Source: Lachnospiraceae bacterium (GTDB lineage: Bacteria; Bacillota; Clostridia; Lachnospirales; Lachnospiraceae). From it: DNA of 64,000 bases. The first letter of the stretch is position 1; every line of letters starts with the position of its first letter. Below, piece after piece: positions 1-8,642 of this stretch. The DNA lies in assembly GCA_022652545.1 (NCBI GenBank), contig JALCRM010000002.1, positions 310,001-374,000 of the forward strand, written 5' to 3'. The position numbers were made by a program, and so were the translations under genes. The notes under the pieces were generated by a model, which saw nothing but the letters and a program-made list of their open reading frames with translations, searched no databases and was not told where the DNA came from.

Positions 1-1781
1 CGGTTCTGATCGCGGCTGCGGTAACGTTCACCGCCTGCGGAAAGACCGCAGCGACAGAAAACACATCCGCAGACACAGCATCTGCGGCGGCATCTTCCGC
101 GGCTGCGCAGACAGCGTCAACATCTGCGGCAGCGGCATCTTCCGCGGCTGCGCAGGCAGCGTCCACATCCGCAGCGGCGGCATCCTCCGCGGCTGCGCAG
201 ACAGCTTCGGCGTCCGCGGAGACCTCTTCTGCAGCGTCCACATCTGCGGCAGCTTCGGGCACGGCAACTTCGGAGACGGCCTCAGCGGCCGGTTCCGGTA
301 CGACGGCTTCTGCGGCAGCACCTGCACAGGAGCAGACGCCTGCATCCTTATCCGTTATAAGCGCGCCGGCGTACGATTCGGCAACGGACAGCACCGGCCG
401 TTTGCTGGTGACCGGCACTTACCGCCAGCTCAGCCTTGACGATACCCGGCAGGGCAGTGACGGTGCCGCTTATTCGGCACTGAAGGCCTCTCTCGCAACT
501 TACAATACAGAAGTAAAAAAACGGGTGACCGGCGACGTGAAGGAATATACCGATTACGCAAAGGACAGCCTGAAGGAGCGGGGAGAAGATGATTTTTCGG
601 CGTATCAGGAAGAAAGCGGAGTCAGGATATGCCGCGCAGACAGTGCCGTGCTGAGTTTCCTGGAATCGTATTCGACCTACGCCGGAGGCGCGCATCCGGA
701 CACGCTCTTCTATTCGCACAGCTATGATTCCGCCACAGGTGCGGAACTGAAGCTCGGAGACGTCATCACGGACACCTCGGTACTGCCGAAGCTCCTCGAA
801 GAAAAGCTGGATCAGGCGTACGGCAGTGACACATGGCTTGTGGACAGCGTGGCCGATACGATCAGCGAAGCGATAAAAGGCGGCGCGGACGCGATGACCC
901 TCACCTGGACGCTCGGGCACGACGGGATCACATTCTGGTTCGAGCCTGATTCCCTTGCACCCCATGCGGCAGGCTCCCAGCAGGTCACACTGCAGTACGA
1001 TGCCTACAGGGATCTGTTCAGCGAAAAATACTGCAATGCGCCGGAAAATTATGTGGAACAGCTGGATTATGAAAATGCCATCCTGGTCCCCGGGGAGAGT
1101 CTTCTGGACAATTCCGCAAAGAACCTGGAGGTTTCCGAGGAAGCGGACTACGATACGGGCAATGTCACCGTGACCGTGACCTATGGCAATGCACAGAAGA
1201 AACTGAAGCTTTACGGTTATCAGACCGTGCCGTACCTGTTCAGCGACAACGGCAAAAGGTATCTCTGCCTGGATGTGGAGGGGGACGATGACTGGGAATC
1301 CGTATATTTTGTGCCGCTCAGCGGGGATGCGATCGGTACGATGGTCTCTTGCGACTGGGGCTTCGGCAAATATGTACCGGTGGATCCGGAGAACTTCACC
1401 ATGGAGACGCGCTGCTACCTTCTGAGCACCTACGCTGTCAATGCGAGGTTCAGCCTGCATGCGGGCGCAAGGCCGCAGGCGCTCGACACCATGGCCCTTG
1501 TGTCCGCGAATCCGGGAGCTGACCGGATGTCTCCGCTGACGACCAAAGAAGAACTGCAGGTCCATGTACTCGATACGGAGGACGGCAGTTCGACGACGGA
1601 GGCCACGCTGCCCAAGGGGACAAAACTGTATTTTTACCGTACGGACGCCCGGCATACCGTTGATATGAAAACAGAAGACGGCCGGATCGTGCGCTTCAGC
1701 GTCGATACGGATGTTTCTCCTGCCATGATCGACGGCAGATATACGGAAGATTCTTTTGAAGGGGCTGTATACGCCGGTTGA
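1..1781 (+). CDS. RsiV-like (DUF3298-type) lipoprotein, 5' end outside window
   Basis: The reading frame is already open at base 3, and the first residues are the hydrophobic end of a lipoprotein signal peptide with lipobox FTAC followed by GK, so the start lies just outside the window. About 100 residues of low-complexity Ala/Ser/Thr spacer follow (roughly bases 60-340). Then comes a globular domain with a segment STYAGGAHPDT and LKLGDVI, the pattern of the DUF3298/RsiV-like extracytoplasmic domain. The C-terminal third (after about base 1190) is less familiar. It is inferred to be anchored on the outer face of the membrane. RsiV proteins proper are anti-sigma factors with an N-terminal transmembrane helix; this one is a lipoprotein with no visible anti-sigma region, so an anti-sigma role is not supported. 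Translation from an internal TTG at 402 is unlikely because the upstream frame is clearly coding. Confidence 0.75.
   Translation, partial: VLIAAAVTFTACGKTAATENTSADTASAAASSAAAQTASTSAAAASSAAAQAASTSAAAASSAAAQTASASAETSSAASTSAAASGTATSETASAAGSGTTASAAAPAQEQTPASLSVISAPAYDSATDSTGRLLVTGTYRQLSLDDTRQGSDGAAYSALKASLATYNTEVKKRVTGDVKEYTDYAKDSLKERGEDDFSAYQEESGVRICRADSAVLSFLESYSTYAGGAHPDTLFYSHSYDSATGAELKLGDVITDTSVLPKLLEEKLDQAYGSDTWLVDSVADTISEAIKGGADAMTLTWTLGHDGITFWFEPDSLAPHAAGSQQVTLQYDAYRDLFSEKYCNAPENYVEQLDYENAILVPGESLLDNSAKNLEVSEEADYDTGNVTVTVTYGNAQKKLKLYGYQTVPYLFSDNGKRYLCLDVEGDDDWESVYFVPLSGDAIGTMVSCDWGFGKYVPVDPENFTMETRCYLLSTYAVNARFSLHAGARPQALDTMALVSANPGADRMSPLTTKEELQVHVLDTEDGSSTTEATLPKGTKLYFYRTDARHTVDMKTEDGRIVRFSVDTDVSPAMIDGRYTEDSFEGAVYAG
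60..340. repeat. Low-complexity Ala/Ser/Thr codon repeat (lipoprotein spacer)
   Basis: Imperfect tandem units encoding variants of ASSAAAQTAS repeat three to four times directly after the lipobox cysteine. It is in frame, inside the lipoprotein gene, and probably acts as a flexible cell-wall-spanning spacer. Similar spacers occur in the lipoproteins at 34051 and 47942. Confidence 0.75.
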
Positions 1782-1858
1782 AAACAGGCGGCTGATCCTT
1801 TTGAAGAAACGGCATATGCCGGATAAAACAGCCGGCAGTCTGCGGGCCTGGATCGGGA

Positions 1859-2782
1859 ATGAACTATTCGTTTGAAGAAAAAACAGTGAACGGTATACTG
1901 TGTGCGGAGGTGACGGGTTCGGAAGGGCCCGTCACTGTTCTTGAGGTGCCGGAAAGGGCAGGCGGGCTGCCTGTTGCTTCGGTGGGGCACCGCGCCTTTG
2001 CGGAACGCGGCGACTTCCGGGAGGTGCGGCTGCCGGACAGCGTACACACGCTACAGAGCTTTGCTTTTTACCACTGCACGGCACTGCGCAGAGTGTGCCT
2101 CTCCGACAGTCTGGAGGACGTGCACGACGGGGCGTTCCGGCGCTGCGAACAGCTTTCGCTCGTGGAAGCGTCGATCAGGGGCGGCTGTTTTGCCGTTCTC
2201 AGGGATATCCTGGGGGACAGCGACGGCGGGCTGACGCTGCGCCTGCACCTGCCGGACGGTGAGGCCTGCCTGGTCTTTCCGCCGTATGTGATCACGGCGT
2301 CAGACAACACGATGGCGCGCACGATCCAGTTCGACATCAGCGGCTCCGGCTATGGCTACCGCGAATCGGTCAGCGCACGCGCGGTGGACTGGCGCGGGTA
2401 CGACGCGATGTTCAGGAAGGCCGTGATCGACAGCATTGGCATCGCCGGAGATATCGCCCTGGGGCGTCTCATGTTTCCGTATGCACTGGGAGCGGCGCCG
2501 GAAGAAACTTACCTCCGGTTCCTGCGGGAACACGCAGGAGAGCTCCTGCCTGCGCTGGTAAAAAGAGGCATGGCAGACAGGGACCGGGAAGGAGACTTCA
2601 GCTGTAGGGAACGTATCCGGTACCTTTGCGGGGCAGCCGTGATCCCGCAGGAGGCGCTACCGGCCGCCCTGGAAGCGGCTGCGGCGGGGAAGGATGCCGC
2701 CCTTACGGCGCTGCTCATGGAATATGCCGGGCACAGGCAGACAGGAGATGCCGCTGCTGCTTCGCACAGACTGTCGCTTTGA
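1859..2782 (+). CDS. Leucine-rich repeat (LRR_5/BspA-like) protein
   Basis: A 307-residue protein with no signal peptide, so probably cytoplasmic. Residues 1-110 hold LRR_5-type repeats of the BspA kind, seen as the recurring pattern VGHRAFAE, LQSFAFYHC, VHDGAFRRC, each followed by LxxVxLP-like strands. The C-terminal half is helical (about 170-300) with a pattern reminiscent of ankyrin-like or HEAT-like helices. It begins 77 bases after the lipoprotein gene and 45 bases before the vWA gene, and all four genes of this block point the same way. The ribosome binding site is weak. In this context the LRR part is most likely a ligand- or client-recognition module for the vWA/MoxR partners; that role is inferred from neighbourhood only. 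Confidence 0.7.
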   Translation: MNYSFEEKTVNGILCAEVTGSEGPVTVLEVPERAGGLPVASVGHRAFAERGDFREVRLPDSVHTLQSFAFYHCTALRRVCLSDSLEDVHDGAFRRCEQLSLVEASIRGGCFAVLRDILGDSDGGLTLRLHLPDGEACLVFPPYVITASDNTMARTIQFDISGSGYGYRESVSARAVDWRGYDAMFRKAVIDSIGIAGDIALGRLMFPYALGAAPEETYLRFLREHAGELLPALVKRGMADRDREGDFSCRERIRYLCGAAVIPQEALPAALEAAAAGKDAALTALLMEYAGHRQTGDAAAASHRLSL

Positions 2783-2827
2783 ACGGCAGCCGCATACGGA
2801 TACATACGGATACAGCGTGGACAAAAC

Positions 2828-4237
2828 ATGGGAAATCGCGAAGAACTTGACCTTCTCGGCAAAAAAATACTGACCGCATCCCGCACGGAGCTTTACCTGG
2901 ATATGCATTTCCTGGGCGGAGCGCTCGATGCGCTGCGCTATGTCTGTGACCTTACGACTGTCTCGATCGGCACGGATGCCGTATCCATCCGCTTCAATCC
3001 CGGATGGCTTTTCCGTACGTGGCTGGAACAGCCCCGCCTTGTGGACCGCGCCTACATGCACATGCTGCTGCACTGCATTTTCCGCCATATGTTTTTCAGC
3101 GCAGGAGATCCCGCTCTCTGGAATCTTTCGGCGGACATCGCGGTGGAACATATCCTGGATCACATGGACGAGCCCTGCCTGCGCCTGCCGGATTCAGACC
3201 TGCGGAGCGAGTGGTACGGGCGTCTTGAGGGCAGCGCGAAGGTGCTGACGGCTGAACGCATCTGCCGCTGTCTGTCCGACATGCATCTGGACTTTGATAC
3301 GACGGAACTGCTTTCCGACGAATTCCGGCGGGATGACCACGGTTTCTGGGAACGTCTCAGGGACGGAAAAGACGGAGCAGGGCAGCCGGATGCCGAACAG
3401 CCGCCGCTTCCTGACATGCAGGGCCCTCACGGCGGTGACAAAAAGGAAGACGGGAAAAAACAGGATTCCGGAAAGGACCGGAAGAACAGTCAGGCGATCA
3501 CGGCCGGTCAGCGGAAGGCGGAGGAAGAAGAGTGGAAGAACAGGGCGGAGCGGCTCCATACGGAGATGGCTCTCCTTTCCAAGGAAGCTTCCGATGCCAC
3601 GGGGAGCATGGACAGGGTGCTGCGTGCGGATCTGCGGAAACGCACCGATTACCGCGCATATCTGCGGCATTTCGCAGTCCTTCGCGAAGAAGGCCGCGTG
3701 GATCCGGACTCCTTCGACTACGGTCTGTATAACTTCGGCATGGAATTCTACGGGAACATGCCGCTCTTTGAAGAGAATGAATTCCGTGAGGCCCGGAGGA
3801 TAGACCAGCTCGCGATCGCGCTGGACACCTCTGGTTCCTGCCAGGATGCGCTGGTACAGAAATTCCTGAACGAGACGGCTTCCATCCTGGCTTCGCAGGA
3901 GAGCTTCTTCCACAGGGTGGAGATCCATATCATCGAGTGCGACGACCAGGTACAGGCTGATACGGTGATCCGCGACCCGGCCGAAATGAAAAAATATACC
4001 GATGCCTTTCATGTGAAGGGCGGGTTCGGCACCGACTTCCGCCCGGTCTTCTCATACATTGCAAAACTGCGGCAGCAGGGCATCCTGCGCCGCCTCTGCG
4101 GCCTGCTCTATTTTACGGACGGTTTCGGAAAATATCCCTCGAAGCCGCCGGGGTACGAGACGGCTTTCGTGTTCCGGAGCGATGAAGAGATGGATGACTC
4201 CGGAGTACCCGACTGGGCGGCCAAACTGTACGTGTAA
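2828..4237 (+). CDS. vWA-like protein with metallopeptidase-like N-terminal domain (DUF2201 type)
   Basis: A 469-residue protein without signal peptide. The N-terminal part (about 1-170) resembles the putative metallopeptidase domain of DUF2201/COG3864 proteins, with the degenerate metal-site-like string MLLHCIFRH. A charged Lys/Glu-rich linker (about 190-260) leads to a C-terminal vWA-like domain whose MIDAS motif DTSGS starts at D333. Such proteins are typical partners of MoxR AAA+ ATPases, and one starts 20 bases downstream. The family role in protein remodelling or metal insertion is general knowledge; the specific client is unknown. No classical HExxH is present, so peptidase activity is doubtful. 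Confidence 0.8.
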   Translation: MGNREELDLLGKKILTASRTELYLDMHFLGGALDALRYVCDLTTVSIGTDAVSIRFNPGWLFRTWLEQPRLVDRAYMHMLLHCIFRHMFFSAGDPALWNLSADIAVEHILDHMDEPCLRLPDSDLRSEWYGRLEGSAKVLTAERICRCLSDMHLDFDTTELLSDEFRRDDHGFWERLRDGKDGAGQPDAEQPPLPDMQGPHGGDKKEDGKKQDSGKDRKNSQAITAGQRKAEEEEWKNRAERLHTEMALLSKEASDATGSMDRVLRADLRKRTDYRAYLRHFAVLREEGRVDPDSFDYGLYNFGMEFYGNMPLFEENEFREARRIDQLAIALDTSGSCQDALVQKFLNETASILASQESFFHRVEIHIIECDDQVQADTVIRDPAEMKKYTDAFHVKGGFGTDFRPVFSYIAKLRQQGILRRLCGLLYFTDGFGKYPSKPPGYETAFVFRSDEEMDDSGVPDWAAKLYV

Positions 4238-4257
4238 AGGAAAGGAACAGGGAAAAG

Positions 4258-5841
4258 ATGAATATCAGCCAGGCAAAACAGGAAATCATGGACACGGTGC
4301 GCTGCTATCTGAAGAAGGACGATCTCGGCGGTTTTGAGATCCCTGTGGAACGGCAGCGCCCGATCCTTCTCATCGGGCCGCCCGGCATCGGGAAGACCGC
4401 GATCATGGAGCAGGCCGCGCAGGAGATGGGCATCAACCTGATCTCCTATACGATCACGCATCATACGCGGCAGAGCGCGATCGGGCTGCCTTTTATTTCG
4501 AAAAGGTCGTACGGCGGGAAGGAATATTCCGTGACGGAGTACACGATGAGTGAGATCATCGCCTCGGTATACGACCAGATCGAGCGCTCCGGGATCCGCG
4601 AAGGCATTCTGTTTCTCGATGAGATCAACTGCGTTTCCGAGACACTGGCTCCGACGATGCTGCAGTTCCTGCAGTATAAAACCTTCGGCACGCACAAGGT
4701 GCCGGACGGTTTCCTCATCGTGACGGCAGGCAATCCGCCCCAGTACAACCAGTCCGTGCGGGATTTTGACATTTCCACGCTCGACCGCGTGAAGCGCATC
4801 GACATCGAGGAGGATTTCGAGGCGTGGAAGGAATACGGCTACCGTTCAGGCATCCACGGCGCGGTGATGAATTATCTCGCGGTACGCAGGGAACATTTCT
4901 ATTCGATCCGCACGGAAGCGGATGCAAAATATTTTGTCACCGCCAGAGGCTGGGAAGATTTTTCACGTATGATCGCGGTTCGCGAGGAGCTCGGCATGCC
5001 GGTCACAAAAGATCTCGCGGTGCAGTACCTGCAGGATCCGGAGATCGCCGGAAGTTTTGCCGTCTATTACGAACTCTGGAACAAGTACAAAAACTGTTAT
5101 CGTATCCCGGAGATCCTGGAAGGCCGCTTTCCCGCCGATACGCAGAAACTGTCCGAGGCGCCGTTCGACGAGAAGCTCAGTATACTGGGTCTCCTTATCG
5201 ATACGCTGCACGGAGAGTTTCGCGACTGCGCAGAAAGCGAGGCAGTCCAGAAGGAAGTCCTTGCGGCGCTGAAAAAGCAGGGCGCAGGCAGAACGGAGAC
5301 CGCCGGTGTCGCAGCAGGCGACACGGATGCCGGCAAAACTGCAGTCACAGCTGATGCTGCAGCTACGGCCGCAACTACAGCTACAGCCACCCCTGCAGTC
5401 GCAGCTGCAGTCACAGCTGCCGGGAAAGAGTGCAGGGAACGTCTTGAACGCGGGATCTCGGCACACCTTCTGGACCGGCAGGGCGAGCGGATGCTCCGGA
5501 AGAGCATCGCTGCGCTTTCGGAGGCGGAGCGGCTCTGTATGGTGGACGGTGCGGACGCGGACGGAATAAAGGATTGGTTTGCCGCACGCGAAGACAGGCG
5601 TGCAGAGGCGGCTTCCAAAACCGACAGCCACCTTTCAAATGCGTTCAGGTTCCTGTCCCGGACATTCGGCGACGGGCAGGAGATCGTGATCTTTCTTACC
5701 GAGCTATCCAAAGATTATTACAGCCTGCAGTATGTATCGGAGTACGGAAACGACGAATACTACAAGTACAATAAGCTGCTGCTTCTCAAGGAACGGGGGC
5801 AGGAGCTTCGGAACGAGGTCGAGCAGGCGCTGAGGCTGTAG
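4258..5841 (+). CDS. MoxR-family AAA+ ATPase with Ala/Thr-rich linker and C-terminal extension
   Basis: A 527-residue protein. Walker A is GPPGIGKT (G40-T47) and Walker B is ILFLDEIN with D121/E122; the arrangement fits MoxR-type ATPases, which act as chaperone-like remodelling machines with vWA partners. After the AAA+ core (about 1-280) there is a low-complexity Ala/Thr linker (about 350-390, bases 5300-5430) and a C-terminal helical domain (about 395-527) that I do not recognise. The start is supported by AAAGGAA shortly upstream and the 20-base spacing from the vWA gene, consistent with one transcript. It is longer than a usual MoxR (about 320 residues) because of the linker and extension. 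Confidence 0.85.
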   Translation: MNISQAKQEIMDTVRCYLKKDDLGGFEIPVERQRPILLIGPPGIGKTAIMEQAAQEMGINLISYTITHHTRQSAIGLPFISKRSYGGKEYSVTEYTMSEIIASVYDQIERSGIREGILFLDEINCVSETLAPTMLQFLQYKTFGTHKVPDGFLIVTAGNPPQYNQSVRDFDISTLDRVKRIDIEEDFEAWKEYGYRSGIHGAVMNYLAVRREHFYSIRTEADAKYFVTARGWEDFSRMIAVREELGMPVTKDLAVQYLQDPEIAGSFAVYYELWNKYKNCYRIPEILEGRFPADTQKLSEAPFDEKLSILGLLIDTLHGEFRDCAESEAVQKEVLAALKKQGAGRTETAGVAAGDTDAGKTAVTADAAATAATTATATPAVAAAVTAAGKECRERLERGISAHLLDRQGERMLRKSIAALSEAERLCMVDGADADGIKDWFAAREDRRAEAASKTDSHLSNAFRFLSRTFGDGQEIVIFLTELSKDYYSLQYVSEYGNDEYYKYNKLLLLKERGQELRNEVEQALRL

Positions 5842-5866
5842 ATCAGGGACGGCGGATCGTGAGGAG

Positions 5867-6000
5867 TATGCAGGCGTGGCGCCGTTCCGGGCACGCCTTG
5901 CGGCTATTTCTCGGGCGTAACGGACGCTACGGTTTCTGAGATACGAAACCTAGCGCCGACGCCGCTCGCAAATACCCGGCCCGGCATCCACGCCTGCATA
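5867..6000. repeat. Long imperfect inverted repeat (hairpin or MITE-like element)
   Basis: Perfect 13-base terminal arms TATGCAGGCGTGG (5867-5879) and CCACGCCTGCATA (5988-6000) enclose an interior that is itself self-complementary: GGCGT / ACGCC, CGCTA / TAGCG and GGTTTC / GAAACC nest around a short loop near 5940. The whole 134 bases could fold as one long imperfect hairpin. No coding frame here is convincing. It could be a small nonautonomous element, a structured RNA or a terminator region for the MoxR operon. The 5842-6213 gap otherwise holds the dispersed repeat at 6083. Confidence 0.6.
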
Positions 6001-6082
6001 CCCGCGTCAGGCATCAGCCGGAAAGCCACTGCAGCCCGGAGATCGCTGCGCCGGGGCAGGCATTCAAAGGCTGTTAAGGATT

Positions 6083-6134
6083 TGATTTGTTCGCGGCGGG
6101 AGCTTATCGGATACCAAACGATCAAAGCCGCGCC
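6083..6134. repeat. 52-bp dispersed REP-like repeat, copy 1
   Basis: It begins TGATTTGTTCGCGGCGGG and ends CCAAACGATCAAAGCCGCGCC. It matches the two copies at 23184 and 23267 over exactly 52 bases without gaps, differing from the 23267 copy at about 10 positions. The ends carry GCGGC / GCCGC complementarity, giving a hairpin potential like repetitive extragenic palindromes. It lies in the same noncoding gap as the 5867-6000 inverted repeat. Confidence 0.75.
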
Positions 6135-6213
6135 AAGACAGTTTTATATTTCCCCATGAGCGTTGTGCCGCTTAGAAGGGTCTGCCTTTGGGCTTTCGCA
6201 GGCGGTATGTGTT

Positions 6214-7494
6214 TCAGCGCACCTTTCCCACAGACCTGCAGAGCCGGTAAAACATGAAGGACATAAGCAGCCAGAACAGGAGCAGCCACAGGGGAAACAG
6301 CCGCAGCCCGGTGACGGAGGAGAGCAGACCGAACAGGGGCGGCATGAAGGTAGAGCCGATATAGGCGCTGGCCATCTGCATACCGATCACGGCCTGCGAA
6401 TTCCGCGCACCGAAATTGTCCGGTGTCGAGTGGATGATAGAGGGATAGATCGGTCCGCAGCCGAAGCCGGCCAGGGACATGCCGAGGATCAGGGATAGCG
6501 TGCCCTTTATGGGAAATGTCAGCAGAAGGATGCCGGCCAGTGCGGCCAGCGAGCCGTACAGGATCATTTTGCGGTCACCCAGCCGGTTGGAGATAAAACC
6601 GCTGACAAAGCGCCCCAGTGTTATGCCAAGCGTATAGAGCGCGGCAAAGCGGGCTGCGGTCTCCACATTTACCGAGTGGACGGACACAGCGTAGCTGCTG
6701 GTCCAAAGAAGGCAGGTCGATTCCAGTACACAGTAGGCGAAAAACATCAGGAATACATAGACTGCGCCGCGTATCCGGATGACTTTGGAAAGCGGGATCG
6801 GTCCGTCGGTGTATGCAGGGGCAGCGGCCGCTGCAGCCGGCGAGACTTCGGCATTCGCGAAAGGAGCGGACGCGGGTGACGCAGGCGACGAATGCGAAGC
6901 AGATGAAGCAGGTGACGCCGGTGAAGCATCGGCTCCCGCCGGGGTGCTGCTCCGGGTCCACAGGGGCAGGCTGAGGAAGATACAGACAGTTAAAACAAGC
7001 TGGATGATCGAGACGATACGGTATCCTCCGCGCCAGCCCAGTCCTCCGGTCAGCGCGTAACTCATGATGTAAGGGCTGACCGATGCGCCGATCCCCCAGC
7101 AGCAGTGCAGCCAGCTCATATGCCGGGACGAGAAGTGGAGCGCCACATAGTTGTTCAGGGCAGCGTCGATCGCGCCGGCACCCAGGCCGTAGGGAACGGC
7201 CCACACACAAAGGAGCGGGAAACTGCCGGAGACCGAAAAGCCGAACAATGCCGCGGCAGTCAGCAGCACGCTGACTGCGGTGACCTTCCCGGCGCCGAAC
7301 CTGTGAGTGAGACGGTCAGAAAGCAGGCTGGAACAGATTGTGCCACCGGAGATGATCATGGTGACGATACCGGCGCAGGACTGCGCGACCCGCAGATCCC
7401 CGTGCATGACCGGCCAGGCGGAGCCGAGCAGGGAATCCGGCAGGCCGAGACTGATGAAGGCAAGATAGATGATGACGAGCAGCATGGAAAACAT
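6214..7494 (-). CDS. MFS transporter
   Basis: Integral membrane protein of about 426 residues with the 12-helix major facilitator layout. The usual charged motif between helices 2 and 3 is seen as LSDRLTHRFGAGK, and an equivalent FISNRLGDRK lies in the second half. The central cytoplasmic loop (plus-strand bases about 6790-6960) is inflated by an Ala/Ser/Pro-rich low-complexity stretch. The start is set at the ATG at 7494 because GGAGG lies 7 bases upstream; the longer frame to 7545 lacks a ribosome binding site. It diverges from an AraC-type regulator, a likely controller. The substrate cannot be told; sugar or drug export are both possible. Confidence 0.85.
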   Translation of the reverse strand: MFSMLLVIIYLAFISLGLPDSLLGSAWPVMHGDLRVAQSCAGIVTMIISGGTICSSLLSDRLTHRFGAGKVTAVSVLLTAAALFGFSVSGSFPLLCVWAVPYGLGAGAIDAALNNYVALHFSSRHMSWLHCCWGIGASVSPYIMSYALTGGLGWRGGYRIVSIIQLVLTVCIFLSLPLWTRSSTPAGADASPASPASSASHSSPASPASAPFANAEVSPAAAAAAPAYTDGPIPLSKVIRIRGAVYVFLMFFAYCVLESTCLLWTSSYAVSVHSVNVETAARFAALYTLGITLGRFVSGFISNRLGDRKMILYGSLAALAGILLLTFPIKGTLSLILGMSLAGFGCGPIYPSIIHSTPDNFGARNSQAVIGMQMASAYIGSTFMPPLFGLLSSVTGLRLFPLWLLLFWLLMSFMFYRLCRSVGKVR

Positions 7495-7672
7495 AGTGCA
7501 CCTCCGAATATAGTATTTACAATTTAGTCTCATTGCAGAGCACATTCCGTAAAAATAGTGCCATTTTATGCTAAAATAGTTTCAATATGCCGGACCGCTT
7601 TGCACCGCCGGTACCGCGCAGCGGCGGGAGGGCGCCGGCAGTCTGAAGCTGTGCCGGAAGGAGGCAGCGGCG

Positions 7673-8596
7673 ATGGGGCAAAGGATCTTCAAGAAGCTGG
7701 ATCTGGGACACGATCTGATGGAGCATCAGTACTACCGGGACGAATCTTTTCCGGTGGAGGTCTATGAGGACGACTTCGACGAATTCCCCGACCGCACGCT
7801 TCCCTGTCACTGGCACCTCACCGTGGAATTCGATCTGATGACGGCAGGGAATGCGGACTACATCGTGGACGGCATTCCGCACACACTGCGCTGCGGCGAT
7901 GTCATTCTTGTACTTCCCGGGCACATGCACATGGCAAAGCCGGAGACGCCGGACCGGCGCACACAGGCCATCGGTATGACATTCGATCCGACGATGTTCG
8001 CGGCTTCGCCGGGCACGCTTTTTTATCACAGGTTCTTTGCAGCGGCAGGCAGTGCTGAGACCGGAGCAGCGGCATTTTCTGCCGGTTCCGCGGCGGGAAG
8101 GGAACTGCGTGCCTGCTTGCGGAGGATCCATGCAGTCTCCGCGGATGCACCGTGTTTTGAGCTGCAGTGCATGGAAGAGATCCTGCATATGTGGAGGCTG
8201 TCCGGAGCAGCGATGGTGCAGGACGGCATGCAGGACGGAGAAGGGAAAAACACGGCCCGCATGAAAGAACTGAAGAGCATGCTGTCTTTCATCAGCGGGC
8301 ACTATCAGGAAAAGATCACGGTGGACGACCTGCGCCGCAGCGCGTCGGTCAGCCGCAGCAGTTGTTTTCGCAATTTCCGGTATTATACGGGCATGAATCC
8401 GAATGAATACCTGAATGACTACAGGCTCCGCAGATCGGCCCTGCTGCTGTGCAGCGGAAGCGCAGAGGTGACTGAAGTGGCCGGCAGCTGCGGATTCGTG
8501 AGCCCGTCGTATTTTTCTTCGGTCTTCCGGAAAAAATACGGCATGACTCCGCGGGAATACCGGGATAAAAACATGGTTCAGGAAAGCATGGGTTAG
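7673..8596 (+). CDS. AraC-family transcriptional regulator with cupin-like sensor domain
   Basis: A 307-residue regulator. The N-terminal half (about 40-150) is a cupin-like AraC ligand-binding domain with PCHWHLTVEF and the later HMHMAKPE. The C-terminal 100 residues are the double helix-turn-helix AraC DNA-binding domain, ending in the signature pattern EVAGSCGFVSPSYFSSVFRK. GGAGG sits 10 bases before the ATG. It is divergent from the MFS gene at 7494 across a 178-base gap that includes an extended -10-like TGCTAAAAT (7569-7577) on the plus strand, so it probably regulates the transporter and itself. Confidence 0.88.
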   Translation: MGQRIFKKLDLGHDLMEHQYYRDESFPVEVYEDDFDEFPDRTLPCHWHLTVEFDLMTAGNADYIVDGIPHTLRCGDVILVLPGHMHMAKPETPDRRTQAIGMTFDPTMFAASPGTLFYHRFFAAAGSAETGAAAFSAGSAAGRELRACLRRIHAVSADAPCFELQCMEEILHMWRLSGAAMVQDGMQDGEGKNTARMKELKSMLSFISGHYQEKITVDDLRRSASVSRSSCFRNFRYYTGMNPNEYLNDYRLRRSALLLCSGSAEVTEVAGSCGFVSPSYFSSVFRKKYGMTPREYRDKNMVQESMG

Positions 8597-8642
8597 CACG
8601 TGAGGCTCCTGACGCACGGCTGCCCGTTTTATGGAGGTAAAG

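Noticed and set aside
28-345. 105-residue minus-strand frame at the left edge
   Set aside because: Antisense of the Ala/Ser/Thr spacer of the lipoprotein; Pro/Leu-rich low complexity only.
5904-6125. 73-residue minus-strand frame in the 5.8-6.2 kb gap
   Set aside because: It runs through the hairpin and the dispersed repeat and has no ribosome binding site.
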